DNA of 64,000 nt from Patagioenas fasciata (Eukaryota > Chordata > Aves > Columbiformes > Columbidae), in the NCBI RefSeq assembly GCF_037038585.1, contig NC_092526.1:35601501-35665500 (forward strand), in the 5' to 3' direction. Below are positions 27,001-36,889 of the stretch, in pieces; the stretch's first letter is position 1, and every line of letters starts with the position of its first letter. The translations under genes were made by a program, and so were the position numbers. Under the pieces are notes generated by a model. It saw only the letters and a program-made list of their open reading frames with translations. It did not search any database and was not told the DNA's origin.

Positions 27001-29019
27001 TAATTTGTCCTTCTGCTGTGGGAACATCAGTAATGTCTAAAGGTACACAGCATGGAGAAGCACTGTTGGGAGAGAACTTAATAAAAAGTTAAAATGTGGT
27101 TTAAAAAGATGGATAAGAAAGGGTGGCTATGATTTTTGTGCACTGTTTCCAAGGAAGGGAAAACAAATGATAGGCATTTGTTTTTTCCATCAAGGTATGG
27201 AAGAACAGCTGCGATTTGGCTCATAACTAGCTCCATAGCATTTGAGGTAGAAGATTTCGCTCCCTGTTTTACACAGGTGAATATTAAGGAAAGTTTAGCC
27301 CAACTGCTTGAGTTGGCCCAACAGTGGCAATGACCCAACCCATAGAGCTCTTCCTTTCTGGTACAGGAAACCAAGGTCCCACCTCTAGGATCCCACTACC
27401 ATGCTGATGGGGAGCGGGAACACTTCAAAGGCAGCACTTTTCACTGCTCAGAAACATGATGAATGACCTGTCACCCAGCAGCAACCCATTCAGCCCTTCA
27501 ACAAGTGCTGCTAATGAGCAGTTTCCCTTAACCAGAAGACATATGCAACATGATACATGACCTCAACTACGGCTTAAACCCGGGAAGAACTGATTGGAGA
27601 ATTATAGTGCTGTGGGATGAGAAAGGAGGACAGATGTTGCCCATTTTTTTCTGGGCAAAGGAGGGGTCCGGGGTTTACAAACTAGCTCAGGTATCAGCCA
27701 AAGCCAAGGTAAAGTTCAGAGCTGGCCAAAGAGACTACAAATAATTTATTTTAACTGACCCCATCCTCTTCTCCTTGAAAAATCAGGTTTTCCTCACTTC
27801 AGAAACATTAGTAAGTTTTCCCTTGTTTTGCCCTGGCATTCAAAATCGTGGTTTTTTTCCAAATTCTGGCAGTTCCAAAAATCCCAGTGGGCTCTAGCAG
27901 AGCCATTCCTGGGGTTGTGCTGGGGTCACCAGCACATGCACCCAGTTCCTAGGAAGTGTTTGCCTTCCCCTGGCAGAGCTATCTTGTTGCTATCTGGGTC
28001 CAATTTCATCATTTTGGCTTCCTCTCTACCCATCATCTGAACTGCAAGATGCTGTACCTTGGTGGTTAAATTCTAGGGGTAGCCTCAACGGTTTAAACTC
28101 GGCCAAGGTTCAGGGCACTGAATCCCTCCTCTCTGTGTGCACATCTATCGAGCAACACACCCAGGCAAACAAAGCTGCTTCTGGATCTGCCTTTGCACAC
28201 ATCATGCAATTTTTCAGGTTGTGTCTGTACAGTTGAGAGGCCCTTCTCTGGTCAGCAACAGGGAGAGATGTCACCAGTGCCATGTGTCCATCTGACAGAG
28301 CCTCCAAAGTGATTCAAGGGTAAATGGGTAAAGCTGATTTGTAACACGCTTTGAGAAAGATTATGTGGACCCAAGGGGAAAACCGTTTGTTTCAATAGCA
28401 GTGTAATTGCCCAGAGCTTTGCTTTCCAGTACCTTGTTGCTGTCTTTTCAGCTGACAAAATAGTTAACTGCAAGGCTGATTTAACTCTCTAGGGCCCTGG
28501 TTAATCCTCAAAAATACTGAAATACAGGAATACAAGGCAACAGTACTTTGGACTTCCTCTTGGTGGACTTTCCTGTCATGTGAATTCAGAGTAACTACAG
28601 GCTTCAAGATGTGTAAAAAGAGTATCTGCATCACAGACCACTGTCCTTAAGAAGACAGCGCTAGAGTCAGTGGCTAGGTCCAAATGAGGAGGTGGACAAA
28701 GGGGCAGAGTGTTTGCAAAGGCAACCTGTGCCCAACAGGAACAGATTTCACTGTGGGATCCTGTTGATCCCTTCAGAAGGCAGCTAAGAGTTACAAGCCC
28801 TAAGGCATATTTATGGATCGGTGCCTTCCTTGCATTGTTTCTGGTGGTTTGCAGATTAGACATAACACCAAAGCACTGGCCAGAGGCAGTCAACTTCTTC
28901 AAATCTATTTTGTAATCCGCAGGGAGAAAATCCTACCACAGAGACCCAGAATGAACAGTCCTCTCTGCATGGCCTGCACAGGGAGATGAGGTCTGTCTCC
29001 CTACACTAGCGTCAGGCTG
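24003..29019. other. Intergenic, no gene seen
   Basis: Unique sequence with an A-rich AAAAC tract near 24829-24859. A 181-codon open frame at 25200-25745 has no recognisable domain. I see no exon, RNA gene or large repeat. Confidence 0.6.
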
Positions 29020-29100
29020 GCCAAATCCTGGCCAGACCACAGTCTGCACTTGCACTGCTGAAGTCAACCAAAGTTTCATTGCAGGACCAAGTCCTGGCTC
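29020..29100. repeat. Relic of an ancient amniote-type interspersed repeat
   Basis: The segment begins CCAAATCCTGGCC, contains CTGAAGTCAACCAAAG in the middle and ends ACCAAGTCCTGGC. Near-repeated AATCCTGGCC-like ends around a GAAGTCAA core match a short repeat I remember as common in birds, turtles and crocodilians. I cannot assign a family name. Related cores occur near 23391, 30047, 49571 and 56587. The shared words are visible; family membership is inference. Confidence 0.4.
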
Positions 29101-32100
29101 CTCACTGGAAGCAGTTCTTCATCTTCTGAAGACAGAGAAGCTGTCAAGCAATGCTCCAAACTGGAAGCCAAACTCGATGTTATTTTGAATATACCTGCCT
29201 TGAAGTGCATATTGCAAACTTAAAAATGAACAGAAGCCTGACCCTTCCCAGCATGGCCCAAACGCTGTTGGAACAGTCAGGCTGGTTTTGGATTCTCCTT
29301 GATGTTGGTGGGAAGTCCTTCCTTCCCAGCTTGATGTGGCTGGAGATGGAGGAGGAAAAGGCAAAGAGAACAAAATACTTCACGTACTTTGATTTTCCAG
29401 CTCACGAAACAGTATTTTCATTTTTCCTACCCCAGGTTTTAAGCTACATTTACTACTGCTGCAGCCACAATTAATATTGCGCCTTCCAAAAAGAGGCAAA
29501 AAAATCTGTCTTCCCTGTGGATTCACAGGGAGACATTCTGCTCCAATCTGCAATTAGTGGTGGCCTTGGGTAAATGATCTAAAATAGAAATGTTATTTTT
29601 GGAATCATGATAGCTACTACTTTTTACTCCCCCAAATGTCAGTTCTTTTAGCTTTGCGCTACCATTAAAAATAGAATCTACAATTGCAATGCCACTGCCT
29701 TTTGGTTTATTCCTATAGCAGGACACACACTGTCTTCCCAACGCTACTGACATGAGAAGTTATGTTGACTTCTAATCTTGCCAGCAATCAATAATCATAC
29801 CTGAAACATTGCACCCAGCATTTGAGGCAGAACTGTGTCTGGTCTACATTATCTTTGTCCTGTGACAATGGAACTTGGATGACCAGGAGATGTGAACTGG
29901 TCCTCCAACAGCTTCATGCTTGAGACCCCAATCCAAAACCTGTTGCAGCCACTGACAATCTCTCTTCTTATTTCAGAAGGGGTTCAGATCAGAAATTCAA
30001 GCCCATAGTTAGCACACATGTAGCTTTAAACACTCGCCCATGTCTCACAGAAGTTGGTGGGACTCAGGTGCATCTCCCTTCACCAAGGTATCACAGAATC
30101 CAGGACTCTGTTAGAGAAACTGTGAATTACAGTGCATTTTCATAATCTGACTCACCTTAGTATTTTTTGAAAACTAATTATGATTTACTTTTATCACAAT
30201 TACACTGCAGATAGCTCATCCTGATGTTATACACAGCAAATAAAGCAAACTCTGGAAAAATGGCGCTTGCAATTCACACCTTGCTGGGTCAAAGCTTGTA
30301 TGAGCTGACAGGTTCTTAAAGGAGATGGACAAAGGGCCTGTGCGGCTTTCCCAGGAGAAAGAGATGTCCACTGGGAAAACATCTAAGCCCTTCCCTTCTC
30401 TCTGTCATTCTCCTTTAAAGTCTTCCCTAAAAGTGTCCATATTTCCCACCTCCTCAAACACAAAGCTGAGGAAGCCAGATGCAGCCATCAAACCATGCAC
30501 AGGGAGAAGCTGTCCCCATGGGACAGGCACATCCAGCCGCCACAGCAACGCCTTTGCAAATCAAAATCACAGCTTCACCTTGACTACATTTACCAGCAGT
30601 AGGACTCACTGTCCCCTGGGTCAGCCTTTCCTTTGCTCATGTCCACTGCTCTGAAGGTTTATAACTGAGGAAGCAGAAAGGACGAGCGGGCACATCAGCT
30701 GGTAACAGTTCAGAAACAGATGTACATTCCTGCACAAAACTCCGATGTTAGCGTATCCAATTACTTTGAAGCCATGCTCTGCTCCAACTGTCTTATCCCT
30801 AAAGCCTCACTTGCCTTACCTCCTGCCTCTAATCTGCCCTGCTCGCTCGTCGCTCCTTTGCTTTTGATTATGAACTTGTCACTGCAGGGCCAATGCTTTG
30901 GGAAACATTCGCCCACCACGTCTGGCCACTCCCGCAGCGCAACACAAGGAATAGGGAAACAAAGCCCACAGAGCAGAAGTCCAAGACAAAACATGACTTT
31001 GCAGAGACAGCATGTGGAAGATGCACACACAAGAATCACAGAATTGTACCAGATCGCATTAAGTGGCTGCTGCACAGTCATCCCTTAAGTTGCACCAATG
31101 GGAAGCAAAAAAAATATACAGCTTAACTAGAGCTAGCTACAGCAGAGGCCATTCGATGCTGGATGCAATTTGTAACAGCTTAATTTCTGAAAGGAGAGAT
31201 GATGCTGTTCTCTGTAGTAGTACGTAGCAAGGAGGAGGAAGGCAATTAAACACAGCAGCATCTTATCTCAGTTTGCTCCAAAAATTTACATCCCTAGCAG
31301 CTCCTCCAACAGAGAGGAGCTGGAAGAGCAGTCTGAGTGTGTTGAAACGCTATCGCCTATACTGCCAGGGCACCCAGCTTTTCCCCACTTCTACTGTGGG
31401 CAGAGGGAAGGGTAGCAAAGGGTGAAAATCCAAATGCTCTCCTCTGCAGTACAGGCAGTTTGTTGGCCAAGCCCTGCCAAGGTGTCAACTGAACCATGGG
31501 CTTCCTGCAGATAATAAGTGCTGCCCCCAAAGCCCAGTCTGCATTCATTGTGTCCCTCTAATTTAAAAATTTGAGGAGCCTGGTAATGGCAGTGGAACAG
31601 TAGCAGCATCATAGTAGATGTCACATTTAAATAGGGCATTCAAATTTCACCAGAGCTAATTTTTTTTTGTCACGGTTTTTGTTTCATAACCTATTTATTT
31701 CCTACCCTGCTGTGGTAGCAGGAAGGATGATGCATCCCCAACCTCCTCGACCAGCAGTACCTTCATACCACATGGCTCCCCCACAAACCTCTGAAACTCC
31801 CTCTTCCTCCAGGAGAGCCAGATCACATTTCACCGGGGTCCGCGCACACGTACACCCTGCCTTTGGTCTGCTGCAAGGGAAGATATTTGCAGCATTGTCA
31901 ACGCTGTACTCAGCTCTGGCACTAAGCACTGCTAAGGGACTCGGCAGCCGTAAAGAGTTTGCACACACACAGCAGCTCTGGAGCGACGCTCCTTGGAGCT
32001 GGGCTTATAGACTTCATAATTATGACATAGCCATGTTTCACCATAAAAATCCCCCTAATGAAGCCTGCCTGGTGGTAAAAAACTTTGCACATTTAGAGGT

Positions 32101-33064
32101 TACGCACAGGAACAGCCCCGTAAGGGAGAAATCCTGCCTCACTTTGTCATGCAAACACTCCTTCGGGCACCTTGGAAAAGTGAGGCGGGGGCTGTTGGTT
32201 TATTTATTTAATAGAACTATGGCATGCAGAGGAGCAAGGGGTGCTCTGCTGCGGGAGCCCGGCTCCTGCTCTGCACCATGCAGCCCTGTGTAACTGTAAT
32301 TCACAGTTTCTCTAACAGAAAAAGCCCACTCGGCCGAGAGCGACAGGAGCAGCAGCCGCTCGGCTGGACTGGGACTGCGCCACGTGGCCGCATCCTTTTG
32401 CCAGCGCAGCTCCAGCGTGATGCCCAGGAGCTGTACGTCTCCTGCTGTGCTTGTATGGGATAGGCCTGGTGGTTATCACAAAGGCAAAAAGCCTGTGCCA
32501 GCTGAGAACCGGGCAACTTGAGATACATCCATGTAGTCTGTCCCCCATCTGTGGAAAGACCAAGTCCCACCCCATTCAAACACCTCACTCCCCAGGAAAT
32601 TAAGTCCTGGTCACAGCAGGGCAAAACAAAGGTGCACAATAAATACTAGCATGCATATTGACAGGACTGCAGGAAAAGAGAAGCAGCAACAAGCAGTTCT
32701 GCTCGCTCTCACAAGTTAGGGTCTGCTGCCCTTGCTCCTGGTGCTCTCGAACACAGCCCAAAACGCAGCCCCGCTCCCACCCCGAGCAGCCTTTTGCAGG
32801 CACTCACACCACCTTTGGGCAGCCTGCTCCAGGTGCTCAGCCCTGCAGCCCTCCCACGCTCCGAGCATCCCGGCAAATCCACGGCACTTTACCACCGTGA
32901 ATGACGTGCGAGCACAGAAAAGCCGGTGCCGTTAGCAGGGAACCTGTTTGCTGGGAAAACCGTGTTCTTTGCAGAGGTGCCCATCAGCGATAGCTTCTCT
33001 TAATACTTGGAAATGATCCCACACACTAAGAAGTGGAGACTTCTAAATAACTCAAGTATACACC
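29101..33064. other. Intergenic flank upstream of TWIST2, no gene seen
   Basis: Mixed-composition unique sequence, becoming more GC-rich after about 31700. A repeat-relic core (CAGAAGTTGGTGGGACTC) lies at about 30047-30066. A 28-bp CR1-like match is listed separately. The 208-codon open frame at 31667-32293 starts with TTG, matches no known family and shows no domain, so I do not call it a gene. The AT-rich patch near 32000-32110 could be conserved regulatory DNA. Confidence 0.55.
32814..32841 (-). mobile_element. Possible CR1 LINE fragment
   Basis: TTTGGGCAGCCTGCTCCAGG resembles the stretch of the avian CR1 3' region that I recall as TCTGGGCAACCTGTTCCAG in reverse-complement orientation. 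CR1 is the dominant retroposon of birds and other sauropsids. Only about 28 bp align, and the next expected CR1 words are not at the right distance, so this may be a chance match or a very old fragment. Confidence 0.3.
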
Positions 33065-33088
33065 AAACACCCCTTACAAGGGGTGTTT
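33065..33088. repeat. 24-bp near-perfect palindrome (11-bp arms)
   Basis: AAACACCCCTT (33065-33075) and its exact reverse complement AAGGGGTGTTT (33078-33088) are separated by only two bases. Each arm carries a CACCC-type word of the kind bound by KLF/SP zinc-finger factors. The palindrome lies 2.1 kb upstream of the TWIST2 start codon. As RNA or single-stranded DNA it could form a tight hairpin. The structure is visible; any binding role is inference. Confidence 0.8.
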
Positions 33089-34239
33089 TGCCCTCTGGGG
33101 CACAGTTTCACATCAGCACTACTATTGACAGCACTTTATTTCACTTATGGGATAGGCAAGGGGCCATTACTCAGGTTTCTCCAGAATAAATGTTGCTTCC
33201 TCTAACTCAGCAGAGGACAGTATCTGCTTTTGGGTCTGCAGGACTGGCAGACACCATCTCAGTTCCCTGTATTTGGGGACCTCCAGGCTGCTGATGCAGA
33301 GCAATTGCCCATCCTTGGCCCCGGCTGCTTGCCCCGAGCCCTCCTGGAAACCTGGCTTTGGGGCGCAAGCAACAGAGGCACCCGGCCCGTCTGACTCGCC
33401 GGGGTCTTAAATTGGATTAAAAATCTATTTGCAGAACTGCCTTGCTTTCCGACTTCTGTGCTGCACCTGAAAACCTTTCCTTTTGAAAGCAAACACAGGC
33501 TCTCCCCAGGGGCTGCCCGGGGAAGTCTTTCCACTATAAACATTACCTACCAGTAGTGGAGTCAGCCCCAGGCAAGCCAAAATTCCTTCTCCTACTGAGG
33601 AACACTTTCCAATGAAACCAGACATTATTTTTTCCATTAATGAGTGTTGATACCTACTGGAAAACTTTGCAAAGAAATATACTCCAAACTAATTCTTCTG
33701 ATACAACATCTACATTTTATGAGTTTCTTTTGTCTTATTTATTTTTCTTATTATTATTTTCTTTTCCTGCGACGTATCGAAAACATGATCTTTGCTGCTC
33801 AGGAATGTGTCTGCTCCTGCAATTTGGGCTGTAACTGAAATCAGAGGTCCAAATCTGATTTTGCTCTGCCTCAGCTCCACGGAAGCAAGCAGAGTTTTCC
33901 CACATTTTCCCTGTTGTGATGGAGAGGAAAAATAGATCCGTCGTCTCCTGTTTGATACATCAGAAACCCTTGAGCTACTACTGTGACTTTTATGCCCTGG
34001 GATACCATGATTGCAACAGCGGGACAGACCGAAGGAAAGTACGTTCTCCTACCTACCCTCAGCTCTTGCTTCCCCCAAAAGTGTTATTTAGTATTTAACA
34101 GGGCAGGAAAAAAGCAGGGAGAAAAACAGCAGGCAGATGGGCTGCGGGGCCAGCATCACCTCTCCGGGGCACTCTCCGTGGGGTTTTGTACATACTATTA
34201 GCTGCTTTCTGGATGACCCATATTTTGGGCTCCACAGGG
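33089..34239. other. TWIST2 upstream region, no gene seen
   Basis: Unique sequence of about 1.1 kb between the palindrome and the GC-rich promoter block. No exon, RNA gene or repeat is recognised. A TTATTT/TTATTATT-rich patch is present near 33735-33765. Confidence 0.5.
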
Positions 34240-34760
34240 TTATTCCAAGAGGGTTTTTCTATGCCCCCCACAAGTAGGGGGCTTGAAGAGGCTTCCCCCC
34301 CAGCTGCTCCCAAACCTCCATTCCCCCCACAGCTCAGTGTGCCCCAGGGGACTCCTGCCACCCCAAGGTCACCCCATGGGATCAGGAGGCATGTCCCCAT
34401 CCCATCTCCACAGGGCTGATGTCTGGGGAGCAGGGCACCGTGAGGCATTTGCAAGACCCCCAGCACCGAGGGCTGCAAAACGGGGCACCGCTTTGCAAAA
34501 ATGGGGCATGTTCTTGGGCGTCCAAGGGCTCATGTGCCCCGCACCCCAATTCGGGCAAGGTACCACTGCCGCCTGGCCATGCAGCTGGGAGTTGTCCCCT
34601 CGGCGGCATGGACTGGGAAGCAGCCTGCAAGGGCTCAGCAAGCAGTCCAGCACCCCAAAAAACCCTGGTGGGGATGTGGGGGGGGGATCAGCCCAGAGTG
34701 GTGCTGCAAATTCAGCATCTATAGGGATGGGGGCTGGGGTGGCAGGGGGTGGTCACCAGC
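34240..34760. promoter_or_regulatory. GC-rich, strand-skewed block upstream of TWIST2
   Basis: This block contrasts with its AT-rich surroundings. Its left part has many C runs on the + strand (CCCCCC at 34264-34269, CCCCCCC near 34295, CCCCCC near 34324). Its right part has long G runs (near 34672-34686 and 34724-34749), so the skew reverses within 500 bp. A GCCCCC/GGGGGC inverted repeat with an 8-nt loop lies at 34263-34282. It probably belongs to the upstream promoter of TWIST2. Long open frames here arise from low stop-codon density and are not credible genes. Confidence 0.45.
34724..34749 (+). promoter_or_regulatory. Canonical G-quadruplex motif
   Basis: Four G runs occur in order, GGG, GGGGG, GGGG and GGGGG, with loops of 2, 2 and 5 nt (AT, CT, TGGCA). 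This satisfies the standard G3+N1-7 rule on the coding strand. It lies about 110 bp upstream of the CCAAT box and 450 bp upstream of the start codon. Promoter quadruplexes are known in several developmental and growth genes; a role here is inference. Confidence 0.7.
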
Positions 34761-34856
34761 TATCTTTTATTCGAGGTGCATTCCCAAGATTTTAGTTAAG
34801 TGTAACATAAAACTGTGAAAGTTTAGCAGGGGAAAAGCTTTCCTCCCACTGACCTG

Positions 34857-34916
34857 GCCGGCCAATCAGAAGGGAGCCCCGCACCTCCCTCACTTGTGAC
34901 AACTATTTAGCAACTG
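34857..34916 (+). promoter_or_regulatory. TWIST2: Inferred TWIST2 core promoter (CCAAT, TATA-like, E-boxes)
   Basis: GGCCGGCCAATCAG carries a CCAAT box at 34862-34866, an NF-Y type site overlapping a GGCCGGCC palindrome. About 40 bp downstream, TATTTAG at 34904-34910 is a plausible weak TATA element. That spacing is normal for a CCAAT/TATA promoter and would place transcription start near 34932-34940. Two E-boxes, CACTTG (34891-34896) and CAACTG (34911-34916), flank the TATA-like word. Such sites can be bound by bHLH dimers, including TWIST proteins. The motifs are visible; the start site is inferred. Confidence 0.5.
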
Positions 34917-34934
34917 AGCTCAGCTAAAGTTTCC

Positions 34935-35201
34935 AAAAAGTTAGAATAACTTCCTCTCTCCAAGACCTCAATTTTTTGCACAACCCCGATCCTTGAAATA
35001 AGAGCCCTTCAAGCAACCTGGAAAACGTTTGGTCAGCAAAAAAAAAAAAAAAAGAAAAAAAAAAGGCAAAAAAAAAAAAAAGCCCTCCTGTTTTTCCAAA
35101 GGATCTGTCTCAGGAATTTAAAGCACATTTAAGACACACACACACTCACATAACATAAGGAGGGGGGGAAAGTCTCTTCCCCTCCCCTTCTTGCAGAAAG
35201 C
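34935..35201 (+). other. TWIST2: Inferred TWIST2 5' leader with A-rich tract
   Basis: This is the probable 5' untranslated region between the inferred start site and the ATG. It contains A runs of 16 (35038-35053), 10 (35055-35064) and 14 (35068-35081) bases, interrupted only by G and GGC. A short CA repeat (about 35134-35147) and a purine-then-pyrimidine stretch (GGAGGGGGGGAAAG, then CTTCCCCTCCCC) follow. No upstream ATG lies between 34981 and the start codon. Leader boundaries are uncertain because the start site is inferred. Confidence 0.45.
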
Positions 35202-35684
35202 ATGGAAGAAAGCTCCAGTTCTCCTGTTTCCCCTGTGGATAGCTTGGGGACCAGTGAAGAGGAGCTGGAACGGCAGCCAAAGAGATTTGGCAGGAAGAGA
35301 AGATACAGTAAGAAGTCCAGCGAAGATGGCAGCCCCAACCCAGGAAAGAGGGGGAAAAAGTCCAGTCCCAGCTCCCAATCTTATGAAGAACTACAGAGCC
35401 AAAGGATCCTGGCCAACGTCAGAGAGAGGCAGAGGACTCAGTCGCTCAATGAAGCTTTTGCCGCCTTGAGGAAAATCATCCCCACTTTGCCCTCTGACAA
35501 ACTCAGTAAAATCCAGACCCTCAAGCTGGCGGCGCGGTATATAGACTTCCTCTACCAGGTGCTACAGAGCGACGAGATGGACAGTAAGATGACGAGCTGC
35601 AGTTACGTGGCTCACGAGAGGCTGAGTTATGCCTTCTCCGTATGGAGGATGGAGGGAGCGTGGTCCATGTCAGCCTCCCACTAG
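35202..35684 (+). CDS. TWIST2: Twist-related protein 2 (Dermo1), bHLH transcription factor
   Basis: This is an intact 160-residue frame. TWIST2 is a nuclear class II bHLH factor. It dimerises with E proteins, binds E-box CANNTG DNA and represses myogenic and osteogenic programmes (MYOD, MEF2, RUNX2) in mesenchyme and dermis; the chick orthologue is linked to dermal and feather formation. Visible parts: acidic/serine N-terminus ([13 protein letters not shown], residues 7-23); basic nuclear-localisation clusters KRFGRKRR (27-34) and GKRGKK (48-53); bHLH at about 66-120, with basic region [10 protein letters not shown] (71-80), loop near PTLPSDK (94-100) and helix 2 from [18 protein letters not shown]-terminal Twist box from [19 protein letters not shown] (134-152). 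Glu75, mutated in human Barber-Say and ablepharon-macrostomia syndromes, is present. It lacks the glycine-rich insert of TWIST1 and has the usual TWIST2 length, hence TWIST2. The ATG has A at -3 and G at +4. From memory, about six residues outside the bHLH differ from human. Confidence 0.97.
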   Translation: MEESSSSPVSPVDSLGTSEEELERQPKRFGRKRRYSKKSSEDGSPNPGKRGKKSSPSSQSYEELQSQRILANVRERQRTQSLNEAFAALRKIIPTLPSDKLSKIQTLKLAARYIDFLYQVLQSDEMDSKMTSCSYVAHERLSYAFSVWRMEGAWSMSASH

Positions 35685-35713
35685 CCACCGCCCGGGCCAG
35701 GCGAGCCCAGCTG
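35685..35713 (+). other. TWIST2: Start of TWIST2 3' UTR and exon 1 end (splice donor)
   Basis: About 29 bases after the TAG stop, the sequence reads CTG then GTAGGT, with the intron probably starting at 35714. GTAGGT fits the donor consensus well. A second possible donor, TAG then GTACCA, lies 4 bases further on. Vertebrate TWIST1 and TWIST2 both keep the whole CDS in exon 1 and splice just after the stop to a non-coding 3' exon. This agreement is the main support for the call. Confidence 0.65.
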
Positions 35714-35714
35714 G

Positions 35715-36420
35715 TAGGTACCAATTTCTCTTCTCCTGGATGATGCTCTGTGTCTGCCTGGTTACGGGATGGGGTACCCGCAGTTCCCTGCACCAGCCCG
35801 GCTTCGCCGCGGGGCTGGGGAGATGCGGCATAGCTTGGTAGGGTGCGGGGATGCTGCCGGGCAAGGGGTTTGGGGCCAGTGACCTGGAGGTGAGATGGGT
35901 AGCGTGGATGTGTCCTGCTGCCTCTCCCGCTCCCCAGGGCCTGCAGAAACTTAAGATTAAAAAAAAAACTTCCAGGCAGGCAAAAGTCAGATATACCCTA
36001 TTTAAAAAAATAAAATCAATATGTTTCTGCTTTGCATAGATGGGGGAGCTGAGAGATGACCAGTATTAAGATTTGGCTGATGAGGGACAAGGCGGCAGGG
36101 GAAACCATCGTTGCATGAGATTTGCCAGAAAGCGCTGCTTCAGGAAAGGGTTTTAAGGGAGGAAAAGGCAATCTGTAAAACAGACTGACAAGAGGATCTG
36201 AAACAGCTGCCGCCCCACTTCATGGGCAGCTGTGCCCAAAAAACCCGGTGCTGAACCAGCGGTCCCAGGGCAGCTGCAGCCTCTCCCAGGCGGGGGTACC
36301 AGCGGGTCTGTGGGACCCAAGCGGGGTTCAGCCATGAGTTTGTCCCAGGTTGCTTCTGTCTTAAAAGAAACAAGCAGCAGATGTCGGCTGCAACCCCGGG
36401 CTGTGCCCCTTCCTCCTCAC
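35715..36420. other. GC-rich region at exon 1 / intron 1 border
   Basis: The GC-rich composition of the CDS continues into the intron to about 36420, with many CpG-containing words near 35780-35850 and 36240-36330. It is probably the downstream shoulder of the promoter CpG-rich region. Short open frames here have no domains. An A-rich patch at about 35957-36020 interrupts it. Confidence 0.4.
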
Positions 36421-36889
36421 ACAATAAAAAACAAACAAAGATAGAAGAAACTTTGCCAGTTTTTTGTATTTGTTCAGTTTCCTTTCCTCAAAATGCTGGT
36501 AAAGCAAAGGCTGGTGTTAGACTTTCGTAGACTGGGACTTAGTTTCTTATTTATTCTCAGCACTAAATCCTTCCCGTATCGTTTTCCATTAGCAGAAATC
36601 TACTTCCTCTCATGTTGTCTTTCTAATATTTGGGGAGGGAGGAATAAACAGTAAGAAAGGGGGAAAAAAGCCCTTAGTAACACCCTCATCTCCAGCTAAT
36701 TAAGCAGAGCAGCTCTGTGTTGTGTCAGCGAGAGTTTGCAAAGGGCCAGTCACTCTCTGGGGCTCGGTACATAAAGCAGAGCTCATGAACCCGTTTCACC
36801 CAGCAAACACTCAGACGGGAAATTCCCCCCCACCCCCTCGTAACACCGTGCGTGATGCAAAATGAAATAATTTCATCATGCAGCAAATG

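Noticed and set aside
31667-32293. 208-codon open frame upstream of TWIST2
   Set aside because: It starts with TTG, has no recognisable family, signal or domain, and lies in a GC-rich region where stops are rarer. A lineage-specific gene cannot be excluded but is not supported.
34283-34795. Overlapping open frames on both strands in the promoter block
   Set aside because: Proline- and glycine-rich translations follow directly from C and G runs. Several frames are open at once on both strands, as expected for low stop density.
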